A stretch of DNA of 64,000 nucleotides, taken from Nymphalis io. Lineage: Eukaryota > Arthropoda > Insecta > Lepidoptera > Nymphalidae. Shown here one piece after another: positions 11,482-22,735 of this stretch (positions within the stretch are counted from its first letter, which is position 1; every line of letters begins with the position of its first letter). The DNA is taken from positions 13,797,501-13,861,500 of the forward strand of contig NC_065892.1 in assembly GCF_905147045.1 (NCBI RefSeq), in the 5' to 3' direction. Made by a program: the position numbers and the translations under genes. Under the pieces are notes generated by a model that had not been told where the DNA came from, searched no databases, and was given only the letters and a program-made list of their open reading frames with translations.

Positions 11482-14400
11482 GTTAGTATTTTATTTTTCA
11501 TTTTAATAATTTAATTAAGGCAATATTATAATAGCTAGGTTATCTCACGACGTTTTTCTTCACCGTCGAGCACAAGATGAATTATGAACATAAATTATGC
11601 TCATAAAAATTCAGAGTTATTTAGGTCGTCCCGGCATATAATCAAAATTTTTAATTCTTATATATTTACTTTAAGATATTAAAATCATTCATTTTTACTT
11701 TGATCACGATTATCTGTTACCATTAAAAAGGTTTCAATAAAGAGCGCGTCTACATTATCGGATGCGATATTCATTTCATTAGTAAATAATAAAATATCAG
11801 ATGAATAATTATAATATCAGATGATAGTTTCTGACGTCTCAAGACATATGTAATATTGTACTATTTGTATGTTTATATTATATGTACAGTACAGTACAGT
11901 AACAGCCTGTTAATGTCCCACTGCTGGGCTAAGGCCTCCTCTCCCCTTTTAAGGAGAAGGTTTGGAGCTTATTCCACCACGCTGCTCCAATGCGGGTTGG
12001 TAGAATACACACGTGGCAGAATTTCAATGAAATTAGACACATGCAGGTTTCCTCACGATGTTTTCCTTCACCGTTAAGCACGAGATGAATTATAAACACA
12101 AATTAAGCACATGAAAATTCAGTGGTGCTTGCCCTGGTTTGAACCCACGAACATCGGTTAAGATTCACGCGTTCTTACCACTAGGCCATCTCGGCTTATA
12201 TATATAAGAGATATGTAATATCTCTTATATATTTTGTAGCATATTATATGTATATTTATTTTTTCTAATTACCGCCTTCACGGATTTCTGTTTTGCCTGA
12301 AGTTTGACTGGCAGAGAATTCCTTCAGGCATTAAGTCTGCCTTTTGTTCCAACTGTATATTGTGGTGGTTAATAAATAAATAAATAAAATGAATAGTTCC
12401 ATACTTTCGTTATTGCTTTGACAAAGTTTTAAATATTTTGGAGATAATGTTAAATTTATACTTAGCTGAACACGTATTTTGTTAATCGAGCACAAATAAA
12501 AATATTAAAAAAATCGAATACATATATTGTTAGTCCAATTACCATCAATTGATTTATTATCTTGACGTTCATCATACAAATTAGGAATTATCAAGTAATA
12601 TCATTGTCACTGTGATAGTTTTTGGTCTCAGGACTCTTCCTGACTGTAGTGGCGCCCTAGCTATAATATCAAAACTTTCATTTCCATTCTTTCGAAAGCT
12701 GTGTTAACATATTTTTCTAGGCAAGCACGCTCCACCTTAGACTGTATCTTCATTTTCCATAACATGTGATAACAGTCAAGCGCTAGTCTATATATATATA
12801 AAAAAAAATATATATGTTGGTGTAAAACTATTACTAACTGATAAATGACATATAACTGACGTGAGAACCACTATAGTAGCTTAGTACATTGTGGGAACAT
12901 TATAAAAAGGCAATTTAATTAATAACTACTAAAAATTGCTAAGAAGCTAAAAATGAAAGGAGTTTTCCAATAATTATAAATTCGAAATCTAAAAGAAGTT
13001 TTTTTGCCTAAACTTATCTATTCCTTTTTCTATTCGACTTAACAGCAAATACGGACTAATTACGATCTCATTTGAACAATAATCTTCATAATTACATTAT
13101 GAAACAGTAAAAATTATTTGACATATAAATGAATAGGTTTCTTTTTATATCTTTATTTTTTTTAATATCAGCTTTATATTAAATTAATTGGTCCACGAGG
13201 TTTGCTCACAAGAGCAGAGTAGACGCGGATCGAACCGTAATGTTGTAGTCTATAGACTATATAACGCGAAACAAAAACTAATTTAATAAGTAAATAGGTA
13301 TTTGACATTTATGTTGCAGTCAGTATGTCACTTTGAAATTTATGCTACAATATTTAAATAAAAAAAAACCATTGCCATTGTCAGAATGTGTACGTGATGA
13401 GTGTAACTAATTCTTCTCGCAAGTCCTCTCAAGCACATATTCTTAAAAAGTTTTTTTTTCATTTCGTAAACGTTTTTTTTACTAATATTTAGCTTACTAT
13501 AAGATATTAATGTTTAAATGATTATTAATGTTATTCTTTTCAGGTTGTATCGTAGTGGTGTCGTATTCACTAATGGGCAGACGTTTATGCTCAGTATTGC
13601 CTCCTTTCGACCAGACTGAAGGCAGCGCAAACAGTCAACAGGTAAAATTATAAAAAGATTTAGCTATTAATGTAAGCGAACGGGGCTAGCTCCCAGAATA
13701 TCAGCCCCAACGCTCACGAGCGTAATAGATGGGTGACCGTGCCGTGGATGCGTAGGGTGGGGACTTCGTGCGTCCCGTTTAAGACGGCTGGCTGGGGTGT
13801 ACCCGTGCTACCGTTTACATCAGCCAGAAATTGGGGGTAAGATCACCTTCGCCAACGGAAGAAAGCTCTACTCGTGATTCAGCGAGATAAGCCGCGGATG
13901 CGTTATATCGTCACGATCTCGCAGCTGCTCCGATCTATGCTGAAGACATCGCAGTTGTTTTGGTGGGTAAGAATCCAGTTCTTCTAGGTCCGCCCAGAGA
14001 AACTTGTATATGACGCTACCTATCTTTTTCTCTGATAAATTATTTCAGTCGCAGCCCGGAGTTAGAAAGTAAAAAGGTAGGTTAGTAGCTAATAATACCT
14101 ACCTCATTAATGTAATGGGTAGTTTACATAATAGACCAAGAGATTCGGAGTTGTTGAGTTAAAATCCGAGACTAATGGTCTATAGAAGTTATTGTGAGAA
14201 GCGTTCCTCTATTTTTCAGTATATATCAGTATTATAAAGGACAATGAGAGTGAGGCACATATCTCCTGCGCATTTGATAAGTCTACGAATATCTGTTGTT
14301 GGAAATTCGGTTACAAAGACCTAATTATTTATTAATAATATGACTTTAATTAATACGGTTACTGAAGTTACGTTCGATGTATTATCAGACAGCCTGTATA

Positions 14401-17400
14401 TTTTAATTGAGATTATTCGGTCTCATTCTGAATACAGTATTCGCTCCTAGTAAAACTATTTATCATTATTTATTTCATAAAAAATAAATATGAAATATGT
14501 TCAGAAAAAAAAAACATTTTGAAATATAAATCGTACGCTTTATTTAATATTTAATAGGGGTTTTTGTCTATTAACTTACCAGTTAAGTTTTTAAAACGCT
14601 GATCAAAGTCAGATTAACTAATTTGATTTCCATCGACCAATGACAATTCAGATGAAAGCAGAATTTGAATTTGTGTCAAAAACTGGAAGTTGAACTTAAA
14701 TTAGTAAATTTAAATTAATTCAGAAATTCTTCTTTCTTTAAAAACCCTAGTTTTTAAAGGAACTTTGTCGTGTTTAGAATAAATTATGTAATGACATGAA
14801 ATCAACTTCATTTTTCTGAATCTGTTTTTTTATTATTGAATTGAAGGAAAAACGACGGGGTCAAAAATGTGATGTGTCCCTATTTCTAAAATCAACAAAT
14901 AACAACCAACACATAAAAATTCAACACATTGATATCACAGAGATTAATTTGATATTAATTAATTGAAAGAAAATATGAAATAACATTATTAATGTTTTTT
15001 GAAGGATTAAGTGCGAGACCGACCGTCCTCTGGCTTTGTCCAATGCTATTGAGATGCAAATTTGTATGTACGAATATTTTTCTATAAAATTACCCTTTTG
15101 TCCTTTTTTATTTGAAAAGGTGAATAAACAGCCACGTTTTGTCGCAAATAATATGACTTATCTCTATACCATGGATCTGTAATTACACTGGCTAGCTTAA
15201 ACTTTCAATCGTACAACACATAAATTACTAATTATTATTGGGGGTCGAATATCTGATTAATGGATGGTAACCACCCGGATAGGCTTACTAAAAAATTCTA
15301 CCCCCAGTGAATTAAGCTCATAAAACTTTGTTATTAGCCAGTACTGTTTATTAAAAAGTGTTGATTAACTGCCCAAATGGCTTATCAGATATTGCAGCTA
15401 GAAATCCAGGTAAGCACTACTGACTTTTACCTGATCAAATGGTCTTCACGGAAGCAACGTCGTGAAATATTTTCTTGCACTTGTACTGAATAATTTATTT
15501 TATTACCTATATTCATTGGATTGAATTTGGAAATATTTATCGAATTAATACCATAATGAGAGCTGACAAAAGATATGTAAGTATATATATTTATAAACGG
15601 TTCAGTAATTTACAAGTCTCATTTATTTGAAGACGATGGATTGGAGGGAGAGCGGAATCAATACAAACGGGACACACATGACGCACTTTAGGTTTGCTGA
15701 CGATTTGATTCTCGTCACCGAGAGCACCGAAGAATCTTCAACTTATGCTAGCAGATCTGCAAGAAGTTTACCTGAGGATCGGTCTGAGGATGAACATGTC
15801 CAAGACCAAAATCTTGACTAATCGCTACATATGTGTACCTAACATAATCGTAGGAAAGGACACCGTACAGGAGGTCAGCGATTATATCTATCTTGGACAT
15901 CGTTTATCATTTGATCGGAAATTTCAAATACAGGAGATCGAACGACGCATTGGCTTAGGGTGGGCTGCTTGGACTAAAGTCGTCACCGAGTGGTGGCCTA
16001 GAGAAGCAAAAAGTCCAGTGGGCGGACCATCCGCCAAAGGTCAGACGATTTTAGAAAAATGTCTGGTGCTCAATGGATGCGATTAGCACAGGACCGGGAG
16101 AATTGGCGCGCCTTTGAGGAGGCATATATCCAGCAGTGGATTAATGTGGGCTGAATATGATGATTTATTTGAGGCATATCTCATCCTCTACTTATAAAAA
16201 CGAAATTAATAATACTATCAGATTTAAGTATGACGTGTATATAGCAATTAATATAATGATTAAGAATATCTATAAGTTTGATCCGCTGGTGTAATGGAAA
16301 TCAGTTTGTTTGTCATAAAAGACAGCAGATCTCAAGGTTCAATTTAAGCTGAACTCAATAGGAGTTCAAAACCCGGATCAGTCTAACAAAAAGCTTTAAA
16401 AGCTTTAAAGCCAAGCTTAGCTTTTAAAAGTTTATTTAGTGAATTATTTGTTTGAATGAAAATGAATTATCACAGTAATACGTAAGGATTAGACGAGTAA
16501 GAAAACACGAAACAGCTAACTATTTTTATGTGAAAAAAAAATAAATGTTTTGGTCCATCGACACATTAAAATTTTAATTTGCTTATGTTCTAATTTAGCT
16601 ATTTCTTTAAGTGAAAGATAATTATATAGATTCGTACATCGTTACATTACAAAGCCGTGAATGAATCTAGTTTCATCTGTTTTTGACAGTCAATTACTGT
16701 TCACTACAGTTAGGTTAGGTATTGTATACCTTTTTTTAAAAATAACTTCAAACCAGTAACGAGCCATGTGATTGCTACAAGTTTAAGCAACGGAAACGAC
16801 CATCAATTACTTTCGGTGTATTAAGTGAATGATATAATTACTGTAGTTTATTGCTGCTATTAAAAAATTAAACTATACAATAAACTTTAGGAGACATTAA
16901 AATGTATTAGGTTCCAGAATAAATTTTAATCATTACGCTGAATCGAGTCATAACTATTCTGCGTTATAAAAACCGCCATATTTATTCACCTAGGAATATG
17001 TTGGAGCAAACTATTTATTACTTCAAATTGTACGTATATTATCATAGTAACCCCGGTTTGCGCAAAATAATCGTAAAATTTTATGGAATAAAAACTTTTT
17101 GGTATTTTCAGTTTCGTTTCAGTGTGGTTGCGATTTTTTTTTTCATTTATATAATTTAAATTATTATCATTTATCGTTGAATACTGTGATATTTTTTTGT
17201 CATAATATTTGAAAATCGAATAAAATTTTAAAAATATATTAAAATACAGATCTTTATGTAATTGTTATATGTAAGTTTATACAGTTATAAAGTTTGTAAG
17301 GTGCAAATCTCAGAAACTTCTAGCCTGATTCGAATTATTCTTTTTGCTTCATATCTAAGTCTGTTTATTGAGAAAGTTAGGCTATATAATTTAATGCTAC

Positions 17401-20400
17401 AACCAAAAGAGCAACGCAAAAGCATTATCGTCAAACAAAATTGCCAATTGTATGAAACAAGAATGTAGTATTTAAATTTAACGCACGGAAAGTTTTGGGG
17501 CGCAAATAACATTTAAAATGAAAACATTGATTATTTATCTTATTCAATAAGATGAAAGAAATATAAATTAAGAAAATAAATGAAAGAAATATAAATTAAG
17601 CTATCACGCATTCTTTGAAAATCAAATATCAAGATTGTTCGTTCTGAATATATCGTAAATCGAATCACGAGTCCATTTTTATGTATGTAAAGAATAAGAC
17701 GAGAAACAATCGGTTTCAATGCGTCTTGAACATTAAAGAAAAACAATCAGTATTTGATATAGACAGTTATGTGTAGTGTTAACTAGAGGAGACTTCAGTG
17801 GAATCCTCATTTATTATCCCTAATGGGAAGACTCGGCTCCGCAGCACACGCGGTTAGAAAAGTGAGACATCTGATAAATACACTGCGATTTGTATATTTA
17901 CTGTTTATTATTATGTGTTATACTTTAATATACCATATATTGCTTCAAAGTTACTATTCAAATATAAAAATGTTTTTTTTTCTCTAAAAATATTTTTGTG
18001 CTATTTATAATATTGAAGCTGGAGAAAACCAGAAAAATGGAGTGTTCTAATAGCTTTACAAGTAATCTATGACGACACTTGGTGGCAGGGTTTTTTGCAA
18101 GCGCGTCTGGTTTGGTAATATTTAGTATTGTTGTGTTCTGGTTTAAAAGGTGAGTGAGCCAGTGTAGCTACAAGGGAAATGACATGGTTCATATTTCTTA
18201 CATCGCCAATGTCTAGGGGCGGTGGTAACCGCTTCCCTTCAAGTAGCCCACTTGCCAGTCCGCAACCTGTTTTATAAAAAAACGCAAAATTTATAAAAAA
18301 TGAAGATTAGAAGAGTAACAAAAATTACACAAACTCGAGAAGTAAATATGTGTTCTTGTTTGTTGATTTTTATTCTCCGCTTACTATGAGTTAAATTATA
18401 AACACGTTATTAATCAAGTCAAAATGCAGCGGTGCTTGCATATTTGGGTCGTATTGCCTAAACATTTCTGTAGTGCAATTAATTCGTTTGAAATTGAATG
18501 ATTTGAAATATTTAAAAAAAAACGCTTTAGAAATTACAATGTTCTGTACGTCAATTTATCCGGCATTGATTTATTGTTATAATCATACTAACTCTCTACA
18601 CTTGTGTACAGGATGGGTCATATTGTTTATGTATCTACCAAGAGAATTAGATTGTTTGTCCTCTTGGTACGAGTTTGCTCTGGATACAACAAGCAGTTTT
18701 TCTAGTAGGCTAGCTATGAGCAAACATAAACTTGCATTTTAAAACTAGATCTTTATTATACCGCTTGATTTAAATTTGGTCGTATTACGACGATGTCCTA
18801 TTAAAGCAGGAGACATCATTGTGTGGTGGTAGACTGGTGGTAGAGCTTTGTGCAAGCTCGTCTGGGTAGGTACCACCCACTCATCAGATATTTTACCGCA
18901 AAACAGCAGTACTTGGTATTGTTGTGTTTCGGTTTGAAGGATGAGTAAGCCAGTGTAGCAGTGTAAGTTCCCAAGGTTGGTGGCGCATCGGCGATGTAAG
19001 CGATGGTTAACATTTCTTACAATGCCAATGTCTATGGGCGTTGTTGACCACTTACTATCATGTGGTCCATATGCTCTTCCGCCTACCTATTTTATATAAA
19101 AAAGTGTGTATGTGTGTTTACACATACTTATGCATTCTACATTAGCTAAATGTGATAAGAATCCGATGGAAATCCAGAGAGAGAGATGTTTAGGGAGAGA
19201 TCAGTATCAGAAGCAAAGGCTTTATATATTTATCGAGGCATGGGACTTTAAACATTAACTTCAAAAATATGTGTTGTGATAATAATCATTTAGAAATTTG
19301 TTTCAACAGTGATATCCAAGTATTGATATGGATATTGTCTTTGAATCTTATCCCGAGATTATTTAGTTAACACTGTATCTGAAATATGTAGAACTTATGT
19401 AATTAATATTCTTGTTCCAGAAAATGGAATAAAAAACTTTATCTCTATATACAATGTTTATGAAAAGGAAATAGTTAGAAATGTGATTTAATAATATCAT
19501 TTTATATACACTAATGTTGCTTTGTATTTGACCGACCGAGAAGTTGAAGGTTATGGGGATAAAACCGGTAACAGCTGCGATGAGATTGTGGTTCCGTGTC
19601 GAATTTATGATAAGGTTTTATAACAACGAGGAACTTTTGATTTTAATTAAACTCAAAAGATTGGTTAAGAGTTTGGTAATAATGAGATCTTTCTCAATGG
19701 AAACTAGCCAACTGCACATGATATATTATTTTGCATAAGTGTGTGTGCATATTCTTCTATACCCTAAATATCGTATTTCGGCAGAGAAACCTGAAATGAC
19801 CAGATGTGTAGAAGAGGACAATTATATTGACAGTTACTTCTTTTCCGTAATTGGGTAGTACAATAAAATATTTCAATTTTAGCGATCGACACATTTGTAT
19901 GGGCTACGTTATATATACTTCTAACGTTGTGGGATAGTTCGTATATATCATAGTAAGCTAGCTAGATAGTTCTAAATTATTGTACCTACAAACATGTAAG
20001 TTTCTTTGAAACTACTGATTTATACAATCAGTGGCGCAGCCAGAGATCTCCGCCCGTACTCGTTACTTACTCAGTACAGGTTTTATTTATGTATATTTCC
20101 GAAAGTAATGGTCCAAACTGATATCGATTTTTTTTAATGTAAACGCTTGTAAATAAATGAATTTTGACTGCATATTTAAATATGGAACTGTTAAAATAAT
20201 CCATAAAAACAAAGTTGAGACCAGCAGTAATTAAATAAATAGTTTTGATGTAAATGCAAAAAAACTTTATACTATGTAGTATTTTACCTAAGCTATTTAT
20301 GTTTCTTGTTTGAATAAATAATTGTAATTATAAGAAGAATGAGATGTTTTTTTTTCTTTCCAGCGATTACGACTCGTCCGGGAGAGGAAGCGAGTGGCAT

Positions 20401-22236
20401 GGATTCTTCTGTTGCTTGCTGTATTATTCGCACTATGCTGGTTACCCTACAACATCCTGCAGCTTCTTATTGATGTCAACGCCTTGCAAGCTGACTCCGT
20501 GGCGTTGGTGTTGCCATACACATTGTTATTAGGTATGAATGTCTTCTGCCTGCGTCAATCTATCTGTTAATTTCTTATTGGACAGCGTAGGCACTTATTA
20601 CAAAACATTAATTATCTGTTTTAAAAGGCGTATGAGCCAATGTAATAACAATTTCAATGTCTTAATTTCATGGTGTGGAATTTTTTGGAATTTTGTTAGG
20701 GGAGGTACTTTTTTTATTGTATTAGCAGATTGAAAAGTGGGCCACCTGATGGTAAATGACCAAACTGCCCATAGATATTGGCACTGTTGGAAATATTAAC
20801 CATCCCTTACGTCGTAAATTCACCTTTAACCTTGGGAACTAAGATGTAATGTCCCTTGTGCATGTAGTTACACATTACCTCACCGTTCAAACCGGAACCC
20901 ATTAAACCAAGAATTGTTGCTTATCGGTAAAATATATTATGATGAGCGCACCCAGTTATGGGTACTTGGTAACTACCAAGATATCGATACCTTAACTTAT
21001 GTAGCAGTAGGCAGCTGGCTTGCCTTTAAGTCTGCAAAATCATATGAATCAAAGTCAAGCGTAGTTTAGGGACATTTCTAGCAATTCTAAAGTCTATGGA
21101 CAGAAGTGACTGCTCATTATCGAATCGCTCAAATCCTAATAAAAAACATCTAGTAAATCATATTATGTTTCCAGGTCACACGAACTCAGCTATTAACCCG
21201 ATAGTCTACTGTTTGATGACGCGCAACTTCAGACGATCGCTTCGCAAGCTACTCTGTCACGACCCTGGTAACATTAACTCTAGTACCCATTTCCATGTAA
21301 GTTATACGGTCCTGATATAGACGTAATGTTAACAATACTAACTTTATAATATAAAAGGAAAAGCGATTTGCTTGACACTTGAAAAAGTACCCTGTAACCG
21401 AACACCTCGGAGGTATGAATCGGAGCAATCAAAGCTTAGTGCATCTACATATTTTTATATTCATATTTGTCATGATTCATTATTTATGAAGAATATTGTA
21501 ATGGTAAATGAATTATGTAGCGTTTAAAATTATATATTTAAAAGTGCCTTCATAATTTTAATTGCCATTTTCGAATAAATATTTGCATAGTGCTGTAAAA
21601 AAATATATGCCTATTTCGTATTATTATTTATACATTTAATCATTTTATAACATTTGCAATAGTAGTTTGAATCAAAGATTTAATTATTTATCAATCTGTT
21701 TTATCTTTATTTTATTTCTTAAGGATTTTGAACAACAAAACCAGATACAAATACAATTATATCAAAAGGGAACTTATTATAAAAGACTATGTTAAATGAA
21801 GGAATCTCTCCTAGTTATAAGAAAAAACTTGAAAACATTTGTAGTAATTAATTATCACGTAAAGATACACCTTATATCACTCTACAAGGAAACGGTGCAA
21901 AGAAAAATAAAATACAAAATATTAAAGTACTAAACGTCACAATTTCTATGCGACAAATATTATATTATAAATATAATATTTACTTCGTGTCCAAAAGTGA
22001 TAACTTAATAAATATATTTCATAAATACCAACTAAAGTAACTTCTTATCTTTACAGATGCAAGGCTTACGTCAAAAATCCAACACGTCTAGTCTTCGAAC
22101 GTGCACTACTGTGACCTTTAGGAGCAGTAACCAGAGTCGGCCATCTTGCACACAGAGCATCCAATACGGAAGAGTGAATAGAAGCTCCTTGAGAGACGCA
22201 ACTTGGAAAGACAGAGGGAAAGCTCAGTTTTTGTAA
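11376..22236 (+). CDS. Class-A (rhodopsin-like) GPCR gene A, 3' five exons
   Basis: Five exons (11376-11481, 13544-13641, 20364-20532, 21175-21296, 22057-22236) join in a consistent frame for 675 nt, giving 224 residues and a TAA stop. All four introns are GT/AG. The product is the C-terminal half of a seven-helix receptor: second extracellular loop with a Cys, TM5 with a Pro, basic third loop, TM6 with CWLPYN, TM7 with NPIVY, helix 8 with a Cys, and a Ser/Thr-rich tail. It would bind an extracellular ligand, probably a peptide, and couple to G proteins. The CTEKWP loop, the VPG in TM5 and NSAINP in TM7 resemble neuropeptide receptors of the CCK/QRFP/TRH-receptor type; the exact family is not recognised. 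TM1-TM4 exons are not found in 1-11375. Confidence 0.85.
11535..11620 (-). repeat. SINE-B scrap in intron
   Basis: The motifs TCTCACGACGTTTTTCTTCA, CCGTCGAGCACAAGATGAAT and CATAAAAATTCAGAG correspond to the central part of SINE-B. Neither end is present. Confidence 0.5.
11890..12197 (-). repeat. SINE-B copy 2, near complete, in gene A intron
   Basis: On the minus strand the head is GCCGAGATGGCCTAGTGG (A-box-like) with GGTTCAAACC (B-box-like). The body carries the CGAGGAAACCTGCATGTG-type block and GGAGCAGCGTGGTGGAAT, and the 3' end is CCTTAGCCCAGCAGTGGGAC followed by ACAGGCTGTTACTG. It lies in the 2.06-kb intron after the first visible exon of gene A. Confidence 0.85.
12200..12232. other. Perfect 15-bp inverted repeat, 3-nt spacer
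   Basis: ATATATAAGAGATAT and its exact complement flank the spacer GTA. It lies directly beside the head end of SINE-B copy 2 in an AT-rich intron. Function unknown. Confidence 0.6.
12233..13543. other. Gene A intron, non-coding
   Basis: AT-rich intron sequence with a TAAA repeat near 12370 and a short A-rich, TA-rich tract near 12790. No other feature was recognised. It ends at the acceptor TTCTTTTCAG. Confidence 0.6.
13544..13641 (+). CDS. GPCR gene A exon: end of TM5 and third cytoplasmic loop
   Basis: Between TTTTCAG and CAG|GTAAAA the exon encodes CIVVVSYSLMGRRLCS and a polar loop, PFDQTEGSANSQQ. It starts by completing a Gly codon split after its first base and ends in phase 0. The hydrophobic part continues TM5 from the previous exon. 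Confidence 0.82.
13666..14115 (+). mobile_element. 430-bp GC-rich element of unknown family with 10-bp TSDs
   Basis: The 10-mer ATTAATGTAA occurs at 13666-13675 and again at 14106-14115 and brackets a 430-bp segment far richer in GC than the surrounding intron. It starts GCGAACGGGGCTAGCTCCC and ends in an AT-rich GTTAGTAGCTAATAATACC. No ORF of useful length was seen. AGATGGGTGACCG (13727-13739) resembles box C of 5S rRNA genes, so a 5S-derived SINE is possible but unproven. No poly-A tail. It sits in the 6.7-kb intron of gene A; the strand is assumed. Confidence 0.6.
14116..15620. other. Gene A intron, non-coding
   Basis: No gene seen. A short minus-strand repeat-D scrap may be present at 15249-15290 (GAATATCTGATTAATGG then GGTAACCACCCGGATAGGC). 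The rest is unremarkable AT-rich intron. Confidence 0.5.
15621..16172 (+). mobile_element. Short 5'-truncated RTE LINE with 10-bp TSDs
   Basis: ATTTATTTGA at 15621-15630 and 16163-16172 bounds a 532-bp RTE remnant. It begins at the KTMDW block just before the RT active site. The 3' end follows the terminal Gly-stop (GGCTGA) by only a few bases, ending ATATGATG. Two other RTE copies (35556 and 46641) have the same abrupt 3' end. Confidence 0.85.
15631..16153 (+). pseudogene. RTE reverse transcriptase C-terminal remnant
   Basis: The first frame contains the RT active-site block THFRFADDLILVTES. A frameshift near 15750 moves to a second frame with LRMNMSKTKILTNR, DYIYLGH and RRIGLGWAAW. After that, relative to the RTE copies at 35553 and 46661, about 75 codons are deleted and the sequence jumps to the basic C-terminal region. 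A second frameshift near 16045 precedes the end, AYIQQWINVG and stop. It cannot be functional. Confidence 0.85.
16173..18064. other. Gene A intron, non-coding
   Basis: AT-rich; no gene or repeat recognised except a short direct repeat of ATGAAAGAAATATAAATTA at 17552 and 17580 (period 28). Confidence 0.5.
18070..18262 (+). repeat. Repeat D, internally deleted copy
   Basis: It carries ACTTGGTGGCAGGG, GCAAGCGCGTCTGG, TAGTATTGTTGTGTTCTGG, GTGAGTGAGCCAGTGTAG, ATTTCTTACATCGCCAATG and a diverged 3' end. The block between CGTCTGG and TTAGTATTG and the GGTTGGTGGCGC block are missing. Confidence 0.75.
18832..19098 (+). repeat. Repeat D, near full-length copy
   Basis: Blocks in order: GGTGGTAGAGCTTTGTGCAA, CTCGTCTGGGTAGGTACCAC, CAGATATTTTACCGC, TTGGTATTGTTGTG, GATGAGTAAGCCAGTG, CCCAAGGTTGGTGGCGCAT, CATTTCTTACAATGCCAATG, TTGACCACTTACTATCATG and a final A run. 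No tRNA-like A/B boxes were found. It lies in the gene A intron. Confidence 0.8.
19099..20363. other. Gene A intron, non-coding
   Basis: AT-rich with no recognisable gene or repeat. It ends in a polypyrimidine tract (T run and CTTTCCAG) that forms the acceptor of the TM6 exon. Confidence 0.55.
20364..20532 (+). CDS. GPCR gene A exon: TM6 and third extracellular loop
   Basis: The basic RLRLVRERKRVA leads into a long hydrophobic helix ending CWLPYNILQL, the CWxP toggle-switch motif typical of class-A TM6. A short loop (DVNALQADS) and the start of TM7 (LVLPYTLLL) follow. Donor G|GTATGA; phase 1 at the end. Confidence 0.9.
20735..21015 (-). repeat. Repeat D copy, minus strand, inside the 642-bp intron
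   Basis: Read on the + strand: GGGCCACCTGATGGTAAATG, TTAACCATCCCTTACGTCG, TTGGGAACTAAGATGTAATG, CAAACCGGAACCC and a diverged 5' end near 20990. It accounts for nearly half of the intron between the TM6 and TM7 exons. Confidence 0.75.
21175..21296 (+). CDS. GPCR gene A exon: TM7 and helix 8
   Basis: It completes a split Gly codon and encodes HTNSAINPIVYCLMTRNFRR, containing the class-A NPxxY motif. A basic helix 8 and LLCHD follow, the Cys being a possible palmitoylation site. Donor CAT|GTAAGT, phase 0. Confidence 0.9.
22057..22236 (+). CDS. GPCR gene A last coding exon: cytoplasmic tail
   Basis: After the acceptor TCTTTACAG the exon encodes MQGLRQKSNTSSLRTCTTVT and continues as a Ser/Thr/Arg-rich tail of 59 residues ending GKAQFL and TAA. 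The composition suits kinase and arrestin contacts, which is an inference. The frame joins exactly to the previous exon. Confidence 0.78.
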   Translation: MQGLRQKSNTSSLRTCTTVTFRSSNQSRPSCTQSIQYGRVNRSSLRDATWKDRGKAQFL

Positions 22237-22371
22237 ATTTCGCATGCACACAGAAAAGAAATTTTTCGCTTCCAACTCAAATACCAGCTTTAGCAGCAAA
22301 ATATAATAATATATTTTAAATAGTTTAATTATAAGCCATTTATAAATGTTATAAACTATACTCGGTAATGT

Positions 22372-22377
22372 AATAAA
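22372..22377 (+). terminator. Candidate polyadenylation signal of gene A
   Basis: AATAAA about 135 bases after the gene A stop codon. Such hexamers are frequent in AT-rich DNA, so this is only a candidate. Confidence 0.35.
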
Positions 22378-22496
22378 TACTCGTGGAAATTGTATAAAAC
22401 GAAACGAAACTAATCAAGGAACTATTTTGTAATCGAAATGAACGAATGATTCATTAAATATTTGAAAATGAATAATAATATAATATTATTATAGTA

Positions 22497-22735
22497 ACTT
22501 GTTAATATCCCAATGCTAGGCAAATGTTTTTTTCCACTTAAAGACGATTTGGAGCTTATTCCGTCATACTGCTTCAATACGGGTTATGGCACATTCCCAT
22601 CTGATACAAGCAGGTTACCTCACGATGTTGTCTCCTGGTACCAGCATGATATAAGTTCTAAATACAAATAGCTCAGTGGATTGTCCGGATTTCAGCCCGC
22701 AATCTTTGGTTAAGCGCTATATTTCTATATCTGAC
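22497..22735 (-). repeat. SINE-B, old degraded copy
   Basis: It retains diverged SINE-B blocks: ATCCCAATGCTAGGCAAATG, TGGAGCTTATTCC, CTTCAATACGGG, CCTCACGATGTTGTC and a head-like GATTTCAGCCCGCAATC with TTGGTTAAGCG. Confidence 0.6.

Noticed and set aside
13727..13739. A 5S rRNA gene
   Set aside because: Only the box-C-like 13-mer matches; the rest of 5S is not present.
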